From positions 1,054,001 to 1,118,000 of the forward strand of contig NC_022438.1 of assembly GCF_000470775.1 (NCBI RefSeq): a stretch of 64,000 nucleotides of DNA, in the 5' to 3' direction. This DNA comes from Leifsonia xyli subsp. cynodontis DSM 46306. Its GTDB lineage: Bacteria > Actinomycetota > Actinomycetes > Actinomycetales > Microbacteriaceae. The notes under the pieces were generated by a model. It did not search any database and was not told the DNA's origin. It saw only the letters and a list, made by a program, of their open reading frames with translations. A program made the translations under genes and the position numbers. This document shows positions 35,638 through 45,597 of this stretch, piece by piece (positions within the stretch are counted from its first letter, which is position 1; each line of letters starts with the position of its first letter).

Positions 35638-37614
35638 GTGGCCGACGGCTTCGAGCTCTTCACCGACCGTTCCGTTGTCGCGATGCGCGTCAACGGTGAG
35701 CTGAAGGATCTCGTGACCGCCGTCACGACGACCGATGTCGTCGAACCGGTCACCATCGACTCTCCCGACGGCCTCGCCATCCTGCGCCATTCCACCGCGC
35801 ATGTGCTCGCCCAGGCGGTGCAGGCGGTCAACCCGGAGGCGAAGCTCGGCATCGGCCCGCCCGTCGCGGACGGCTTCTACTACGACTTCGACGTCGCCGA
35901 GCCCTTCACGCCGGAGGATCTGAAGGCGCTCGACAAGGAGATGTCGCGCATCCAGCGTGCGGGCCAGCGGTTCGTCCGCCGGGTCGTCACCGACGATGAG
36001 GCGCGTGGGGAGCTCGCCGGCGAGCCCTACAAGCTGGAGCTGATCGGCTTGAAGGGGTCGAGCGCCGAGTCCTCCGACGTCGGTTCCGACGAGTCCGTCG
36101 AGGTCGGCTCGGGCGAGCTGACCATCTACGACAACGTCGACCCCAAGACCGGCGAGACTGTGTGGAAGGACCTCTGCCGCGGTCCGCACCTGCCGAACAC
36201 CCGCATGATCGGCAACGGCTGGGCGCTCACCCGCGTGGCGGCCGCTTACTGGCGTGGGTCGGAGAAGAACCCGCAGCTCCAGCGCATCTACGGCACCGCG
36301 TGGCCGAGCAAGGACGAACTGCGCGCGTACCAGACCCGCATGGAGGAGGCCGCCAAACGCGACCACCGCAAGCTCGGCGTGGAGCTGGACCTGTTTAGCT
36401 TCCCCGACGAGATCGGCTCGGGCCTGGCGGTGTTCCATCCCCGGGGCGGCATAATCCGCAAGGAGATCGAGGACTATATGCGCGATCGGCTGATCGCGAA
36501 CGGCTACGAGATGGTGAACACGCCGCATATCACCAAGGCGCACCTCTTCGAGACCAGCCAGCACCTCAACTGGTATCGGGAGGGGATGTTCCCGCCCATG
36601 CACCTCGACGAGGAGCGCGACGCCGAGGGCAACGTCACCCGTCAGGGCCAGGACTACTACCTGAAGCCGATGAACTGCCCCATGCACAACCTGATCTTCC
36701 GCTCGCGCGGGCGCAGCTACCGCGAGCTGCCGCTGCGGTTCAGCGAGTTCGGCACCGTGTACCGCTATGAGAAGTCCGGCACGCTGTCCGGGCTCACGCG
36801 CGTGCGCGGTCTGACCCAGGACGACGCGCACATCTACGTGACCGAGGAGCAGATCCGCGACGAGGTCGCCCGCCAGCTCCAGTTCGTGCTGGAGACCCTG
36901 CGCGGCTACGGCCTGACCGACTTCTACCTGGAGCTCTCCACCAAGGACCCGGAGAAGTACGTCGGCAGCGACGAGAGCTGGGAGACCGCCACCGAGACGC
37001 TGCGCGAGGTCGCGGTCGAGTCCGGGCTGGAGCTCGTGGACGACCCGGGCGGCGCGGCGTTCTACGGACCGAAGATCTCGGTGCAGGCGCGCGACGCGAT
37101 CGGCCGCACCTGGCAGCTGTCGACGGTTCAGCTCGACTTCAACCAGCCGGAGCTGTTCGAGCTGGAGTACAGTGCGGCCGACGGCACCCGCAAACAGCCC
37201 GCGATGATCCACCGGGCTCTGCTCGGCTCGATCGAGCGGTTCTTCGCCATTCTGCTTGAGCACTACGCCGGGGCTTTCCCCGTGTGGCTCTCACCGGTTC
37301 AGGCGGTCGGCATCCCGGTCGCCGACGCCTACGGTCCATTCCTCGACGACGTGGTCGCGCGGCTCCGCGCCCGCGGCGTGCGCGCGGAGGTCGACCACTC
37401 CGACGACCGGATGCAGAAGAAGATCCGCACCCACACCAAGGCCAAGGTGCCCTTCCAGCTGATCGTCGGCGAGGAGGACGCGAACGCCGGGACCGTGAGC
37501 TTCCGCTTCCGCGACGGCACGCAGCTGAACGGCGTGGCGGTGGATGCCGCCATCGAGCGGATCGTGGCGAGCGTCCAGGCCCACGAGCTGGTCGACACCG
37601 CATGGCCCGCCTGA
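35638..37614 (+). CDS. thrS: Threonyl-tRNA synthetase
   Basis: Class II synthetase charging tRNA-Thr; cytoplasmic homodimer, 658 residues. It has an N-terminal TGS-like region (about 1-60), the editing domain with [14 protein letters not shown] (about 60-75), and motif 1 around [20 protein letters not shown]. The Zn-binding Cys is in [27 protein letters not shown] (about 341-367), and motif 2 is [24 protein letters not shown]. The anticodon-binding domain runs from about 555. The GTG at 35638 ([12 protein letters not shown]) has AGGAG at 35625-35629; the in-frame codon at 35596 would overlap the ribosome binding site region. The product has an insert with [20 protein letters not shown] in the editing domain. 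It overlaps the HIT gene by 13 nt. Confidence 0.96.
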   Translation: MADGFELFTDRSVVAMRVNGELKDLVTAVTTTDVVEPVTIDSPDGLAILRHSTAHVLAQAVQAVNPEAKLGIGPPVADGFYYDFDVAEPFTPEDLKALDKEMSRIQRAGQRFVRRVVTDDEARGELAGEPYKLELIGLKGSSAESSDVGSDESVEVGSGELTIYDNVDPKTGETVWKDLCRGPHLPNTRMIGNGWALTRVAAAYWRGSEKNPQLQRIYGTAWPSKDELRAYQTRMEEAAKRDHRKLGVELDLFSFPDEIGSGLAVFHPRGGIIRKEIEDYMRDRLIANGYEMVNTPHITKAHLFETSQHLNWYREGMFPPMHLDEERDAEGNVTRQGQDYYLKPMNCPMHNLIFRSRGRSYRELPLRFSEFGTVYRYEKSGTLSGLTRVRGLTQDDAHIYVTEEQIRDEVARQLQFVLETLRGYGLTDFYLELSTKDPEKYVGSDESWETATETLREVAVESGLELVDDPGGAAFYGPKISVQARDAIGRTWQLSTVQLDFNQPELFELEYSAADGTRKQPAMIHRALLGSIERFFAILLEHYAGAFPVWLSPVQAVGIPVADAYGPFLDDVVARLRARGVRAEVDHSDDRMQKKIRTHTKAKVPFQLIVGEEDANAGTVSFRFRDGTQLNGVAVDAAIERIVASVQAHELVDTAWPA

Positions 37615-38204
37615 GCCTGGACGACTACGCCGGCCGCGCCGGCGAGGGCGACGAGACCCCGCGCACCGATTCCGTGCGCGTGGACGACCCGTCGTGCCTC
37701 GCCGGGGTTCCGGATGAGTTCCAGCGGTTGTGGACCCCGCACCGGATGGTCTACATCCAGCGCGGTCAGCAGCCCGGCGCGGACGACTGCCCGTTCTGCG
37801 TCGCGCCCAGCCTGAGCGACGAGGACGCCCTGATCGTCGCGCGTGGCGTGTACGCCTATGCTCTCCTCAACCTGTTCCCGTACAACAGCGGGCACCTGCT
37901 GGTCTGCCCCTACCGGCACATCGCGACCTACGACGAGGCGACGCCCGAGGAGGTCGCCGAGATCGGCAGCCTCACCCAGACGGCGATGCGCGTCATTCGG
38001 GAGGTCTCGCGCAACGACGGCTTCAACATCGGGATGAACCAGGGCGCCGTCGCCGGGGCGGGCATCGCGGCGCACCTGCACCAGCACATCGTGCCGCGCT
38101 GGGCGCAGGATGCGAACTTCCTCCCGATCATCGCCAAGACGAAGGCCCTGCCGCAGCTGCTCGGCGAGGTGCGCACGGCCATCGCGGACGCCTGGCCCGC
38201 GTAG
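37602..38204 (+). CDS. HIT family nucleotide-binding protein (AP4A phosphorylase-like)
   Basis: A 200-residue histidine-triad protein acting on nucleotide-phosphate bonds. Core elements are [20 protein letters not shown] (about 65-85), [28 protein letters not shown] (about 91-118) and the triad [10 protein letters not shown] (about 152-161, His-x-His-x-His). The Cys pair CPFC typical of the actinobacterial subgroup is present. The ATG at 37602 lies inside the thrS 3' end, so the gene is coupled to thrS; thrS-HIT pairing is common in actinobacteria. Physiological substrate is unknown, and dinucleoside polyphosphates made by synthetases are a reasonable guess. It converges on pdxY with 15 nt between stops. 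Confidence 0.9.
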   Translation: MARLSLDDYAGRAGEGDETPRTDSVRVDDPSCLAGVPDEFQRLWTPHRMVYIQRGQQPGADDCPFCVAPSLSDEDALIVARGVYAYALLNLFPYNSGHLLVCPYRHIATYDEATPEEVAEIGSLTQTAMRVIREVSRNDGFNIGMNQGAVAGAGIAAHLHQHIVPRWAQDANFLPIIAKTKALPQLLGEVRTAIADAWPA

Positions 38205-38219
38205 CTCGCCGTGCCGCGC

Positions 38220-39071
38220 TCAGCGCACGCGGTGGACGGCGAACTGCTCGCGGGGGTTGGCGTAGAACTCCTGCGACTCGATGAGCCGGAGCTCGCGCTC
38301 GCCGGAGTCGAGGGTGCGGGCGAGCAGGTCGTAGACGCTCGACACCGTCTTCCGGAGCGCTCCCTCGGCATCGCCGCTGCGGACGTAGTGGGCCGTGAAC
38401 AGGGCGGCGGTGACATCGCCGGAGCCGTTCGCCTTCAGCGGGAGACGCGGAGTCTGCACGATCCAGGCGCCGTCGTCGTCCACCGCGAGCATCTCGATGG
38501 TGTCCTCGGGACGGTCGGGGCGCTCGACGCTCGTCACCAGCACCGTGCGCGGGCCCCTCGCCCGCGCCGCATCCGCCGATGCCAGAGTCGATTCGAGGCT
38601 GTCGGGGGAGGTGCCGGTCAGGTATCCGAGCTCGAACTGGTTGGGCGTGATGATATCGGCGACCGGCACAACCCGGTCGCGCAGAAGGTCCGGGATGGCC
38701 GGGGCGACGAAGCAGCCGGATGTCGCGTTGCCCATGACGGGGTCGCAGGCGTAGACGGCGGAGGGGTTCGCGGCCTTCACCCGCGCGACCGCGTCCACGA
38801 TCACCTCCCCGATTCCCTCGCTGCCCTGATACCCGGAGAGAACCGCGTCCACCTGGCCGAGCACGCCGCGCTCCTCGATGCCGGTGATCACGTCTCGGAC
38901 GTCCGCCGGAGCGATGAGCGGGCCTCGCCACGCCCCGTACCCGGTGTGGTTCGAGAAGGTCACGGTGTACACGGGGAGGACCTCGACGCCGATGCGCTGG
39001 AGCGGGAACACGGCGGCGGAGTTGCCGACGTGGCCGTAGGCCACCGCCGACTGGATCGACAGGATCTTCAT
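38220..39071 (-). CDS. pdxY: Pyridoxal kinase
   Basis: Phosphorylates pyridoxal in the vitamin B6 salvage route; ribokinase fold, 283 residues. It starts MKILSIQSAVAYGHVGNSAAVFPLQ (substrate site). It has TVTFSNHTGYGAWRG (about 37-51), YACDPVMGN (about 107-115) and TPNQFELGYLTG (about 140-151). The anion-hole and base motif is LPLKANGSGDVTAALFTAHY (about 219-238, GSGD Asp). Its ATG overlaps the stop of the upstream MocR-type regulator (ATGA), so regulator and kinase form one operon facing away from pdxST. Together they combine salvage and de novo control of PLP. Confidence 0.93.
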   Translation of the reverse strand: MKILSIQSAVAYGHVGNSAAVFPLQRIGVEVLPVYTVTFSNHTGYGAWRGPLIAPADVRDVITGIEERGVLGQVDAVLSGYQGSEGIGEVIVDAVARVKAANPSAVYACDPVMGNATSGCFVAPAIPDLLRDRVVPVADIITPNQFELGYLTGTSPDSLESTLASADAARARGPRTVLVTSVERPDRPEDTIEMLAVDDDGAWIVQTPRLPLKANGSGDVTAALFTAHYVRSGDAEGALRKTVSSVYDLLARTLDSGERELRLIESQEFYANPREQFAVHRVR

Positions 39072-40399
39072 CCTCCGATCCTCTCATTTCGCGTCGCCGC
39101 CTCCGCGAGGTCGTCGAGCAGTCGCTCGCTCTCCTCCGGGCTGAGGTCGTGGACGGTCAGCCGCAGGTTGCGGGAGGGTCCGGAACGCTCTCGCAGCGCG
39201 AACTCCGCTCCGGTGCGCGCCAGCCAGCCCCGCCGCATCAGCCGCTCCGTCACCAGGGCGGCCTCCACCGGCAGCGCCACCCAGAGGTTCAGGCCGTCGC
39301 CCGCCTCGGCCGGGAGGCCGCGTTCGGTGAGCTGGGCCGCGAACGCGGCGTTCCGCTCGGCGTAGTGGCGTCCTGCGTCCGCGACCTCGCGCAGCGCTGC
39401 GTCGTCGGTGAGCTGGGCGAGCACGAGCCGCTGCAGGATGTGGCTGACCCAGGTCGTCCCGGGGCTCAGCCGGAAAGCCAGCCGCTCTGCCGTGTCCGGA
39501 TCGGTCGCGGCGATGGCCAGGCACATGTCCGGTCCGAGGAACTTCGACACCGAGCGCACCAGGGCGTACCGGCGGTGGCCCGGGCCGATCAGCGTCTCGT
39601 AGGGGCGCTGGGAGAGCATCGAGAAGTGGTCGTCCTCGATGATGAGCGCGTACGGGTGGTCCGCGAGCACGGCCCGCAGCGCGGCGGCGCGGCCGGGCGA
39701 GAGCGTCGCTCCGGTCGGGTTCTGCGCGCGCGGGGTGCAGATGATCGCGCGCGCGCCGGCGTCGAGGGCGGCGCGGAGGCCGTTCACGGTCATTCCCTCG
39801 GCGTCCACCGGCACGGGGACCGCTCGATAGCCGCCCAGCCGGACGGTGTGGATGCTCGCGAGGAAGCACGGGTCTTCCAGTGCCACGGCGTCATCGCGGA
39901 GCAAGGCCTGGGCGAGCAGCCGCTCGACGGCGTCGGCCGCGCCGTTCGTGACGGTGATGCGCACCTCCGGATCGAGCAGGTCGCCGCGCACCCACTCAAG
40001 CGCCCGCTCTTCGAGAGCGGGATCGATCACCGGCTCGCCGTAGAGAACCGGGCGACCCACCGCGGCGGACAGTGCGGCGGAGAGGTCCGGGATGCGGCGC
40101 GGATCGGGGTTGCCCGTCCCGATGTCGCGAAGCACGCTGTCTGTCGCGTACCCCTCTTGCGCGACGGCCTCGATGCCCGCGATGACGGTTCCTGCGCGTC
40201 CGTGTGCGACGACGACCCCGGCCTGGGCGAGCAGGCGGTACGCAGCGATGGCCGTGTTGCGGTTGACGCCCAGGGCGGTCGCGAGTTGGCGGACCGGCGG
40301 GAGCGGGTCTCCGCGGCGCAGTGCGCCTCGTTCGTGGAGTCCGCGCACGCTCGCGGCGATCTCGGCTGCCGTCGATCCGGTGATGCTCAGCTCGCTCAT
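39068..40399 (-). CDS. pdxR: MocR/PdxR-type transcriptional regulator (GntR HTH fused to aminotransferase domain)
   Basis: A 443-residue regulator. A GntR winged helix lies at about 8-72 (ALRRGDPLPPVRQLATALGVNRNTAIAAYRLLAQAGVVVAHGRAGT) and a fold-type I aminotransferase-like effector domain at about 90-435. The PLP Lys is in ALVRSVSKFLGPDMCLAI (about 285-302), and ICTPRAQNPTGATLSPGR lies near 213. PdxR proteins sense PLP and activate pdxST when B6 is low. The divergent pdxST and the downstream pdxY make that assignment likely, although MocR proteins also control other pathways. The 69-nt spacer to pdxS contains a short direct repeat that may be its operator. Confidence 0.87.
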   Translation of the reverse strand: MSELSITGSTAAEIAASVRGLHERGALRRGDPLPPVRQLATALGVNRNTAIAAYRLLAQAGVVVAHGRAGTVIAGIEAVAQEGYATDSVLRDIGTGNPDPRRIPDLSAALSAAVGRPVLYGEPVIDPALEERALEWVRGDLLDPEVRITVTNGAADAVERLLAQALLRDDAVALEDPCFLASIHTVRLGGYRAVPVPVDAEGMTVNGLRAALDAGARAIICTPRAQNPTGATLSPGRAAALRAVLADHPYALIIEDDHFSMLSQRPYETLIGPGHRRYALVRSVSKFLGPDMCLAIAATDPDTAERLAFRLSPGTTWVSHILQRLVLAQLTDDAALREVADAGRHYAERNAAFAAQLTERGLPAEAGDGLNLWVALPVEAALVTERLMRRGWLARTGAEFALRERSGPSRNLRLTVHDLSPEESERLLDDLAEAATRNERIGG

Positions 40400-40468
40400 C
40401 CCCCATGCTAATCATGCTATCTTTCGGCATAGGCCAAACAATTCTTTGTTCCAGACGAGAGGGCGACG
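40400..40468. promoter_or_regulatory. Divergent pdxR/pdxS control region with direct repeat
   Basis: CATGCTA occurs at 40404-40410 and again at 40413-40419, a 9-nt step, close to the regulator start. MocR proteins bind direct repeats with such spacing. The rest of the 69 nt is AT-richer than its surroundings and must hold both promoters; I cannot assign -10/-35 boxes with confidence. Confidence 0.4.
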
Positions 40469-41371
40469 ATGACAGACAGAGAACAGGGCAGCGCGACGGG
40501 ATCGAGCCGGGTCAAGCGCGGCCTGGCCGAGATGCTCAAGGGCGGCGTCATCATGGACGTCGTGACACCCGAGCAGGCCCGCATCGTCGAGGACGCCGGG
40601 GCCGTGGCCGTGATGGCGCTCGAGCGCGTCCCGGCGGACATCCGGGCACAGGGCGGTGTGGCCCGCATGAGCGACCCGGACCTCATCGAGGCGATCATCG
40701 CGGAAGTCTCCATCCCGGTCATGGCGAAGGCGCGCATCGGCCACTTCGTCGAAGCCCAGGTGCTCCAGGCGTTGGATGTCGACTACATCGACGAGTCCGA
40801 GGTGCTCTCGCCCGCCGACTATGTCAACCACATCGACAAGTGGCCGTTCACCGTTCCGTTCGTCTGCGGCGCCACCACCCTCGGCGAGGCGCTCCGCCGC
40901 ATCAACGAGGGCGCGGCGATGATCCGCTCCAAGGGGGAGGCCGGCACCGGCGATGTCTCGGAGGCCACCAAGCACATCCGCACGATCACGGCGGAGATCA
41001 AAGCGCTCACCTCGATGACGCGCGATGAGCTGTATGTCGCGGCGAAAGATCTGCAGGCGCCGTATGAGCTGGTGCGGGAAGTCGCGGAGACCGGCAAGCT
41101 CCCGGTCGTGCTGTTCACCGCGGGCGGGGTCGCCACCCCGGCCGATGCGGCCCTGATGATGCAGCTCGGCGCGGACGGTGTCTTCGTCGGCTCCGGCATT
41201 TTCAAATCCGGCGATCCGCAGCAGCGCGCCGCCGCGATCGTCAAAGCCACCACCTTCCACGACGATCCCTCGGTCGTCGCGGAGGTGTCCCGCGGGCTCG
41301 GCGAGGCGATGGTCGGCATCTCCGTCTCTGACCTCGCCGCGCCGCACCGCCTGGCCGAGCGTGGCTGGTAG
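40469..41371 (+). CDS. pdxS: Pyridoxal 5'-phosphate synthase lyase subunit
   Basis: Builds PLP from ribose 5-phosphate, glyceraldehyde 3-phosphate and ammonia; forms a dodecamer with PdxT glutaminase around it. The 300-residue (beta/alpha)8 barrel has [44 protein letters not shown] near the start, with both catalytic lysines placed as usual: [16 protein letters not shown] at about 91 and [11 protein letters not shown] at about 152. The phosphate site is [32 protein letters not shown]. The gene is complete, overlaps pdxT by 11 nt, and is divergent from a MocR/PdxR regulator. Confidence 0.97.
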   Translation: MTDREQGSATGSSRVKRGLAEMLKGGVIMDVVTPEQARIVEDAGAVAVMALERVPADIRAQGGVARMSDPDLIEAIIAEVSIPVMAKARIGHFVEAQVLQALDVDYIDESEVLSPADYVNHIDKWPFTVPFVCGATTLGEALRRINEGAAMIRSKGEAGTGDVSEATKHIRTITAEIKALTSMTRDELYVAAKDLQAPYELVREVAETGKLPVVLFTAGGVATPADAALMMQLGADGVFVGSGIFKSGDPQQRAAAIVKATTFHDDPSVVAEVSRGLGEAMVGISVSDLAAPHRLAERGW

Positions 41372-41954
41372 CCCGCGGATCGGCGTTCTCGCCCTCCAGG
41401 GCGATGTCCGCGAGCACATCGCCCTCCTGCGTGGGCTGGGAGCCCTTGCGGTTCCCGTCCGCCGGCCGGAGGAACTGGACGCGGTCGCCGGTCTGGTCAT
41501 CCCGGGCGGCGAGTCGAGTGTGATGGACAAGCTTTCGCGCGCCTTCGGCCTCGCCCGGCCGCTGCAGGAGGCGATCGCCGCGGGCCTGCCGGTCTACGGC
41601 ACCTGCGCCGGCCTCATCATGCTCGCGGACACGATCGTCGACGGCATCGCCGGCCAGCAGAGCCTCGGCGGGCTGGACATCGCGGTGCGCCGCAACGCCT
41701 TCGGCTCCCAGGCGGACTCCTTCGAGACTGACCTCGATGTCCCGGCCCTCGGCGTGGAGCCGGTGCGGGCCGTCTTCATCCGCGCGCCGATCGTGGAGAG
41801 CGTGGGGGAGCGGGCGAGTGTGCTCGCACGTCTCACGGACGGCCGAGCCGTCGCCGTCCAGCAGGGGAATCTGCTCGGCACCTCCTTCCATCCCGAGATC
41901 GCCGGCGACACCCGATTCCACGAGCACTTCCTCGCCGGGGTGCGGCAGCGCTGA
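41361..41954 (+). CDS. pdxT: Pyridoxal 5'-phosphate synthase glutaminase subunit
   Basis: Class I glutaminase of 197 residues feeding ammonia to PdxS. The GTG at 41361 ([19 protein letters not shown]) lies inside the pdxS end, giving an 11-nt overlap and tight coupling. It has [14 protein letters not shown] (oxyanion region, about 49-62), the nucleophile elbow [13 protein letters not shown] (Cys about 82), [11 protein letters not shown], and the acid-base pair in [18 protein letters not shown] (about 172-189). Full-length and intact. Confidence 0.96.
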   Translation: MAGSPRIGVLALQGDVREHIALLRGLGALAVPVRRPEELDAVAGLVIPGGESSVMDKLSRAFGLARPLQEAIAAGLPVYGTCAGLIMLADTIVDGIAGQQSLGGLDIAVRRNAFGSQADSFETDLDVPALGVEPVRAVFIRAPIVESVGERASVLARLTDGRAVAVQQGNLLGTSFHPEIAGDTRFHEHFLAGVRQR

Positions 41955-42018
41955 CCGGATCGGCGCGGACGGTGGCATTACTATGGACGGGTTCAGAACG
42001 TAACTCAAGGGAGCACCA

Positions 42019-42780
42019 GTGTCCGGGCATTCCAAGTGGGCAACGACCAAACACAAGAAGGCGGTCATCGACGCGCGTCGTGCGAAGTCGTTCGCCAAGC
42101 TCATCAAGAACATCGAGGTCGCCGCGAAGATCGGCGGCGCCGACCTGTCCGGTAACCCGACGCTCGTGGATGCCGTCCAGAAGGCGAAGAAGACCTCGGT
42201 CCCGAACGACAACATCGACCGCGCGATCAAACGCGGCGCGGGTCTCACTGGCGAGTCCATCGACTACACGACGATCATGTACGAGGGCTACGGCCCCGGC
42301 GGAGTCGCCCTCCTGATCGAGTGCCTCACCGAGAACAAGAACCGCGCCGCTGCCGAGGTGCGCACCGCGATGACCCGCAACGGTGGAACCATGGCCGACC
42401 CGGGCAGCGTGGCCTACAACTTCCACCGCAAGGGCGTCATCGTCGTTCCCCACGCGGACGGAGTGGACGAGGACGCAGTGCTCGGCGCGGTGCTCGAAGC
42501 GGGCGTCGAGGAGGTCACTGACCGCGGCGAGTCGTTCGAGGTGCTCACCGAGGCGACCGATCTGGTCGCAGCGCGCACAGCCCTGCAGTCGTCCGGCATC
42601 GACTACGACTCCGCCGACGCCGAGTTCGTGGCCACGGTCACGGTGCAGACGGATGCCGATGCCGCCCGCAAGGTCTTCCGCCTGATCGACGCCCTCGAGG
42701 ACTCGGACGACGTGCAGAACGTCTACACCAACCTCGACCTCAGCGCCGATGTGCAGGCTGAGCTCGCCGACGACGAGTAG
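42019..42780 (+). CDS. yebC: YebC/TACO1 family protein
   Basis: A 253-residue YebC-type protein. It opens [36 protein letters not shown], followed by [58 protein letters not shown] and acidic domains ending ELADDE. The family has been described both as DNA-binding regulators and, more recently, as ribosome-associated factors that help translate proline-rich stretches. The start is GTG at 42019 with AAGGGAG upstream. Placement between pdxST and ruvCAB is the standard actinobacterial order; the 64-nt gap before it contains TACTAT as a possible -10. Confidence 0.94.
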   Translation: MSGHSKWATTKHKKAVIDARRAKSFAKLIKNIEVAAKIGGADLSGNPTLVDAVQKAKKTSVPNDNIDRAIKRGAGLTGESIDYTTIMYEGYGPGGVALLIECLTENKNRAAAEVRTAMTRNGGTMADPGSVAYNFHRKGVIVVPHADGVDEDAVLGAVLEAGVEEVTDRGESFEVLTEATDLVAARTALQSSGIDYDSADAEFVATVTVQTDADAARKVFRLIDALEDSDDVQNVYTNLDLSADVQAELADDE

Positions 42781-42792
42781 CGGCGGCCTCCC

Positions 42793-43419
42793 ATGACGAT
42801 CCGGGTGCTCGGCATCGACCCCGGTCTCACCCGGTGCGGTGTCGGGGTGGTGGATGTGCGTCGCGACCGCCGCGCCGCCCTGGTCGAGGTGACGGTCATC
42901 CGGACCCCGGCGGACATGCCTCTCGAACAGCGGCTGCTCGCCGTCGGGGACGGGATCGCCGCGCTCCTGGACGTGTACGGCCCGGCGGTGGTCGCCATCG
43001 AGCGTGTGTTCGCGCAGCACAACCTGCGGACGGTGATGGGTGTGGCGCAGGTGAGCGGCGTCGCGCTGCACACGGCCGCGCAGCGCGGCCTGCCCGTCGC
43101 CCTGCACACACCGAGCGAGATCAAGGCGGCGATCACGGGCTACGGCTCGGCGGACAAGAAGCAGGTGCAGGGGATGGTCGCCCGTATTCTCGGGCTTCCC
43201 GAGGCACCCAAGCCGGCGGACGCCGCCGACGCGCTCGCCATCGCGATCTGCCATGCGTGGCGGGGCGGGACGGCTCCCTCCCCGTCTTCGTCCCCGTCCG
43301 GAGCGGTCGACCCCGCCGCCTCGGCGGGAACGTCGCTCACGCCCGCGCAGGCCGCGTGGCGCGCCGCGGAGCGCTCCACCGCCCGGACGTCGGCCGCTCC
43401 CCGTAGGCTGGCCAGGTGA
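42793..43419 (+). CDS. ruvC: Holliday junction resolvase RuvC
   Basis: Endonuclease that cuts four-way junctions in the RuvABC complex. Catalytic acids are visible: D in [12 protein letters not shown] (about residue 7), E in [19 protein letters not shown] (about 69), and the C-terminal pair in [18 protein letters not shown] (about 141-144). The first about 160 residues are a full RuvC. The remaining 45 ([20 protein letters not shown]..., then [15 protein letters not shown]) are a low-complexity tail often seen in this family group. Its stop overlaps the ruvA GTG start (GTGA). Confidence 0.95.
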   Translation: MTIRVLGIDPGLTRCGVGVVDVRRDRRAALVEVTVIRTPADMPLEQRLLAVGDGIAALLDVYGPAVVAIERVFAQHNLRTVMGVAQVSGVALHTAAQRGLPVALHTPSEIKAAITGYGSADKKQVQGMVARILGLPEAPKPADAADALAIAICHAWRGGTAPSPSSSPSGAVDPAASAGTSLTPAQAAWRAAERSTARTSAAPRRLAR

Positions 43420-44039
43420 TCTCCTCCCTCCGCGGCACCGTCCTCTCTGCCAGCGGCGGCACGGCCGTGATCGAGGTGGGGGGCGTCGGCTTCGCCGTCC
43501 AGCTCACCCCCGATCACGCCCTGTCCCTCCGCGTCGGCGACGAGGCGTTCGTCCACACCACGCTCATCGTCCGCGAGGACTCCCTGCAGCTCTTCGGCTT
43601 CTCCGACCTGGAGCAGTTGCAGGTGTTCGAACTGCTGAACGGCGTCTCCGGCGTCGGCCCGAAGTCCGCGATCGGCGTGCTCTCCGTCCTCAGCCCTGAT
43701 CAGGTGGCGGATGCCGTCGCCGCCGACGACGACGCCCCGTTCCGAACGGTCTCCGGCATCGGTCCCAAAACCGCGAAGCTCATCGTCGTCTCGCTCACCG
43801 GCAAGCTCGCCGCTGGCCGCCGCCTGTCCGCTCCGTCCGCCCGGAGACCCAGCGCCCCGTCCTCCGTACACGACAGCGTCCTGGTCGCCCTCGTCGGTCT
43901 CGGCTGGCCGGAGAAAGTCGCCGGCGAGGCCGTCGCCGAGGTGGTCGCCAGCGCTGCCGAGAGCGAACGGGACAGTGTCCAGACCCTGCTGCGGCTGACC
44001 CTCGCCCGCCTCGGACCCGCGAACCAGGCGACCCGATGA
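43416..44039 (+). CDS. ruvA: Holliday junction branch migration protein RuvA
   Basis: The 207-residue tetrameric DNA-binding partner of RuvB. It has the N-terminal OB domain ([31 protein letters not shown]) and two helix-hairpin-helix motifs: [29 protein letters not shown] (about 72-100) and [23 protein letters not shown] (about 108-130). The C-terminal RuvB-contact domain is [25 protein letters not shown]. The GTG start overlaps the ruvC stop and the TGA overlaps the ruvB ATG, so ruvCAB is one coupled unit. Confidence 0.96.
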   Translation: MISSLRGTVLSASGGTAVIEVGGVGFAVQLTPDHALSLRVGDEAFVHTTLIVREDSLQLFGFSDLEQLQVFELLNGVSGVGPKSAIGVLSVLSPDQVADAVAADDDAPFRTVSGIGPKTAKLIVVSLTGKLAAGRRLSAPSARRPSAPSSVHDSVLVALVGLGWPEKVAGEAVAEVVASAAESERDSVQTLLRLTLARLGPANQATR

Positions 44040-45073
44040 GCGACGATCTGACCGCCCCTGAACTCGAGTCCGAGTCGGAGCTCGCCTTCGAGGGCGCCCT
44101 CCGCCCGCGGACGCTGGCCGAGTTCGTCGGCCAGGCCAAAGTCCGCGGCCAATTGCAGCTGCTGCTGACCGCCGCCCGCATGCAGGAACGCACCGCCGAC
44201 CACATCCTGCTCGCCGGTCCGCCCGGCCTCGGCAAGACCACTCTCGCGATGATCGTGGCCCACGAGAGCGACCGGCCGCTGCGCCTCTCCAGCGGCCCTG
44301 CCATCCAGCACGCCGGGGACCTCGCCGCCCTGCTCTCCTCGCTCACCCCGGGCGAGGTGCTTTTCATCGACGAGATTCACCGGATGGCCCGCACCGCCGA
44401 AGAGATGCTCTATCTGGCGATGGAGGACTTCCGCATCGACATCATGGTCGGCAAGGGCGCGGGCGCGACGTCCATCCCCCTCGATCTGGCGCCGTTCACG
44501 CTCGTCGGCGCGACGACCCGTTCGGGGCTGCTCCCGAATCCGCTCCGGGACCGCTTCGGTTTCACCGCCCACCTCGAGTTCTACGACGAGGGCGAGCTCA
44601 CGCAGGTCCTCGCGCGCGCGGCCGTCATGCTCGAGTTCGAGATCGACCGGGAGGCGCTCGCCGAGATCGCCGGCCGCTGCCGGGGCACCCCGCGCATCGC
44701 CAACCGCCTGCTTCGCCGCGTGCGCGACTACGCGCTCGTCCACGGCGGGCGGGCCGACATCGCCGCCGTCCGCGCCGCACTGGAGCTGTACGACGTGGAC
44801 GAGCTCGGTCTCGACCGGCTCGACCGCGCTGTGCTGCACGCGATCCTGGAGCGTTTCGAGGGGGGACCGGTGGGCCTGAACACCCTGGCGGTCTCCGTCG
44901 GGGAGGAAGCGGAGACGATCGAATCGGTGGTCGAGCCCTTCCTGGTTCGCATCGGACTGCTCTCGCGGACGCCGCGCGGCCGCGTGGCGACCGCCGCCGC
45001 CTGGCGCCATTTCGGCCTCGCGACTCCCCGGCAAGTACACTCACAGCCTCCATCACTGATGGATGACTTATAA
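44036..45073 (+). CDS. ruvB: Holliday junction branch migration ATPase RuvB
   Basis: Hexameric AAA+ motor of 345 residues. Walker A is [20 protein letters not shown] (about 60-79), Walker B is [19 protein letters not shown] (about 106-124), and the sensor 1 and arginine-finger region is [22 protein letters not shown] (about 155-176). The C-terminal winged helix has [33 protein letters not shown]. The ATG overlaps the ruvA stop by 4 nt. Unusual only in the short C-terminal tail [10 protein letters not shown]. Confidence 0.97.
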   Translation: MSDDLTAPELESESELAFEGALRPRTLAEFVGQAKVRGQLQLLLTAARMQERTADHILLAGPPGLGKTTLAMIVAHESDRPLRLSSGPAIQHAGDLAALLSSLTPGEVLFIDEIHRMARTAEEMLYLAMEDFRIDIMVGKGAGATSIPLDLAPFTLVGATTRSGLLPNPLRDRFGFTAHLEFYDEGELTQVLARAAVMLEFEIDREALAEIAGRCRGTPRIANRLLRRVRDYALVHGGRADIAAVRAALELYDVDELGLDRLDRAVLHAILERFEGGPVGLNTLAVSVGEEAETIESVVEPFLVRIGLLSRTPRGRVATAAAWRHFGLATPRQVHSQPPSLMDDL

Positions 45074-45128
45074 TTCAAGCTGGCCATTCGGCCTACACCC
45101 AGACCCATCGGAAGGTTCGAGAGACTTC

Positions 45129-45530
45129 ATGATTGACCCGTTGACCATTGTGATGGTCATCATCCTGGCCGCCCTCGTCTTCTTCATGTTCCGCAACAGC
45201 CGCAAGCGGAGCAAGGAGCAGGCGGAGACGCGATCGAAGATGGTGCCCGGAGTCGAGATCATGACCAACTTCGGGCTCTATGGGACGCTCCTGTCCGTAG
45301 ATGAGGACGACAACACCGCGCTTATCGAGACCAGTCCCGGTCAGGCCGTGAAGGTCCACCGTCAGGTGCTCGCCCGTGTCATCGAGCCGAAGGATGCCGT
45401 CGTCGCCGAGGCCGCCGCCGCCCCCGAGGCCGAGCTCAACACGGACACCGCGATCCGTCACGACGCGCCCGAATTCGGCGAGCGGATCGAGGAATCGTCC
45501 CCGAAGCCCGGCGCCAAGAGCGACGACTGA
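45129..45530 (+). CDS. yajC: Preprotein translocase accessory subunit YajC
   Basis: A small single-pass membrane protein of the SecDF-YajC complex that assists Sec export. The 133-residue product has one membrane helix (about 3-22, DPLTIVMVIILAALVFFMF), a basic NSRKRSKEQAETRSKM segment, the conserved MVPGVEIMTNFGLYGTLLSVD (about 39-60), and an acidic alanine-rich tail. ATG 45129 is preferred over an in-frame codon at 45063, since that would add a hydrophilic stretch before the membrane helix and overlap the ruvB end. It heads the yajC-secD-secF operon. Confidence 0.92.
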   Translation: MIDPLTIVMVIILAALVFFMFRNSRKRSKEQAETRSKMVPGVEIMTNFGLYGTLLSVDEDDNTALIETSPGQAVKVHRQVLARVIEPKDAVVAEAAAAPEAELNTDTAIRHDAPEFGERIEESSPKPGAKSDD

Positions 45531-45597
45531 TAGCATCCGCCGTGTTCCGTCGCCCGGCAGGAGGGCGCGGAACGCTCGTAGAAAGCTGAGTTCCTAG

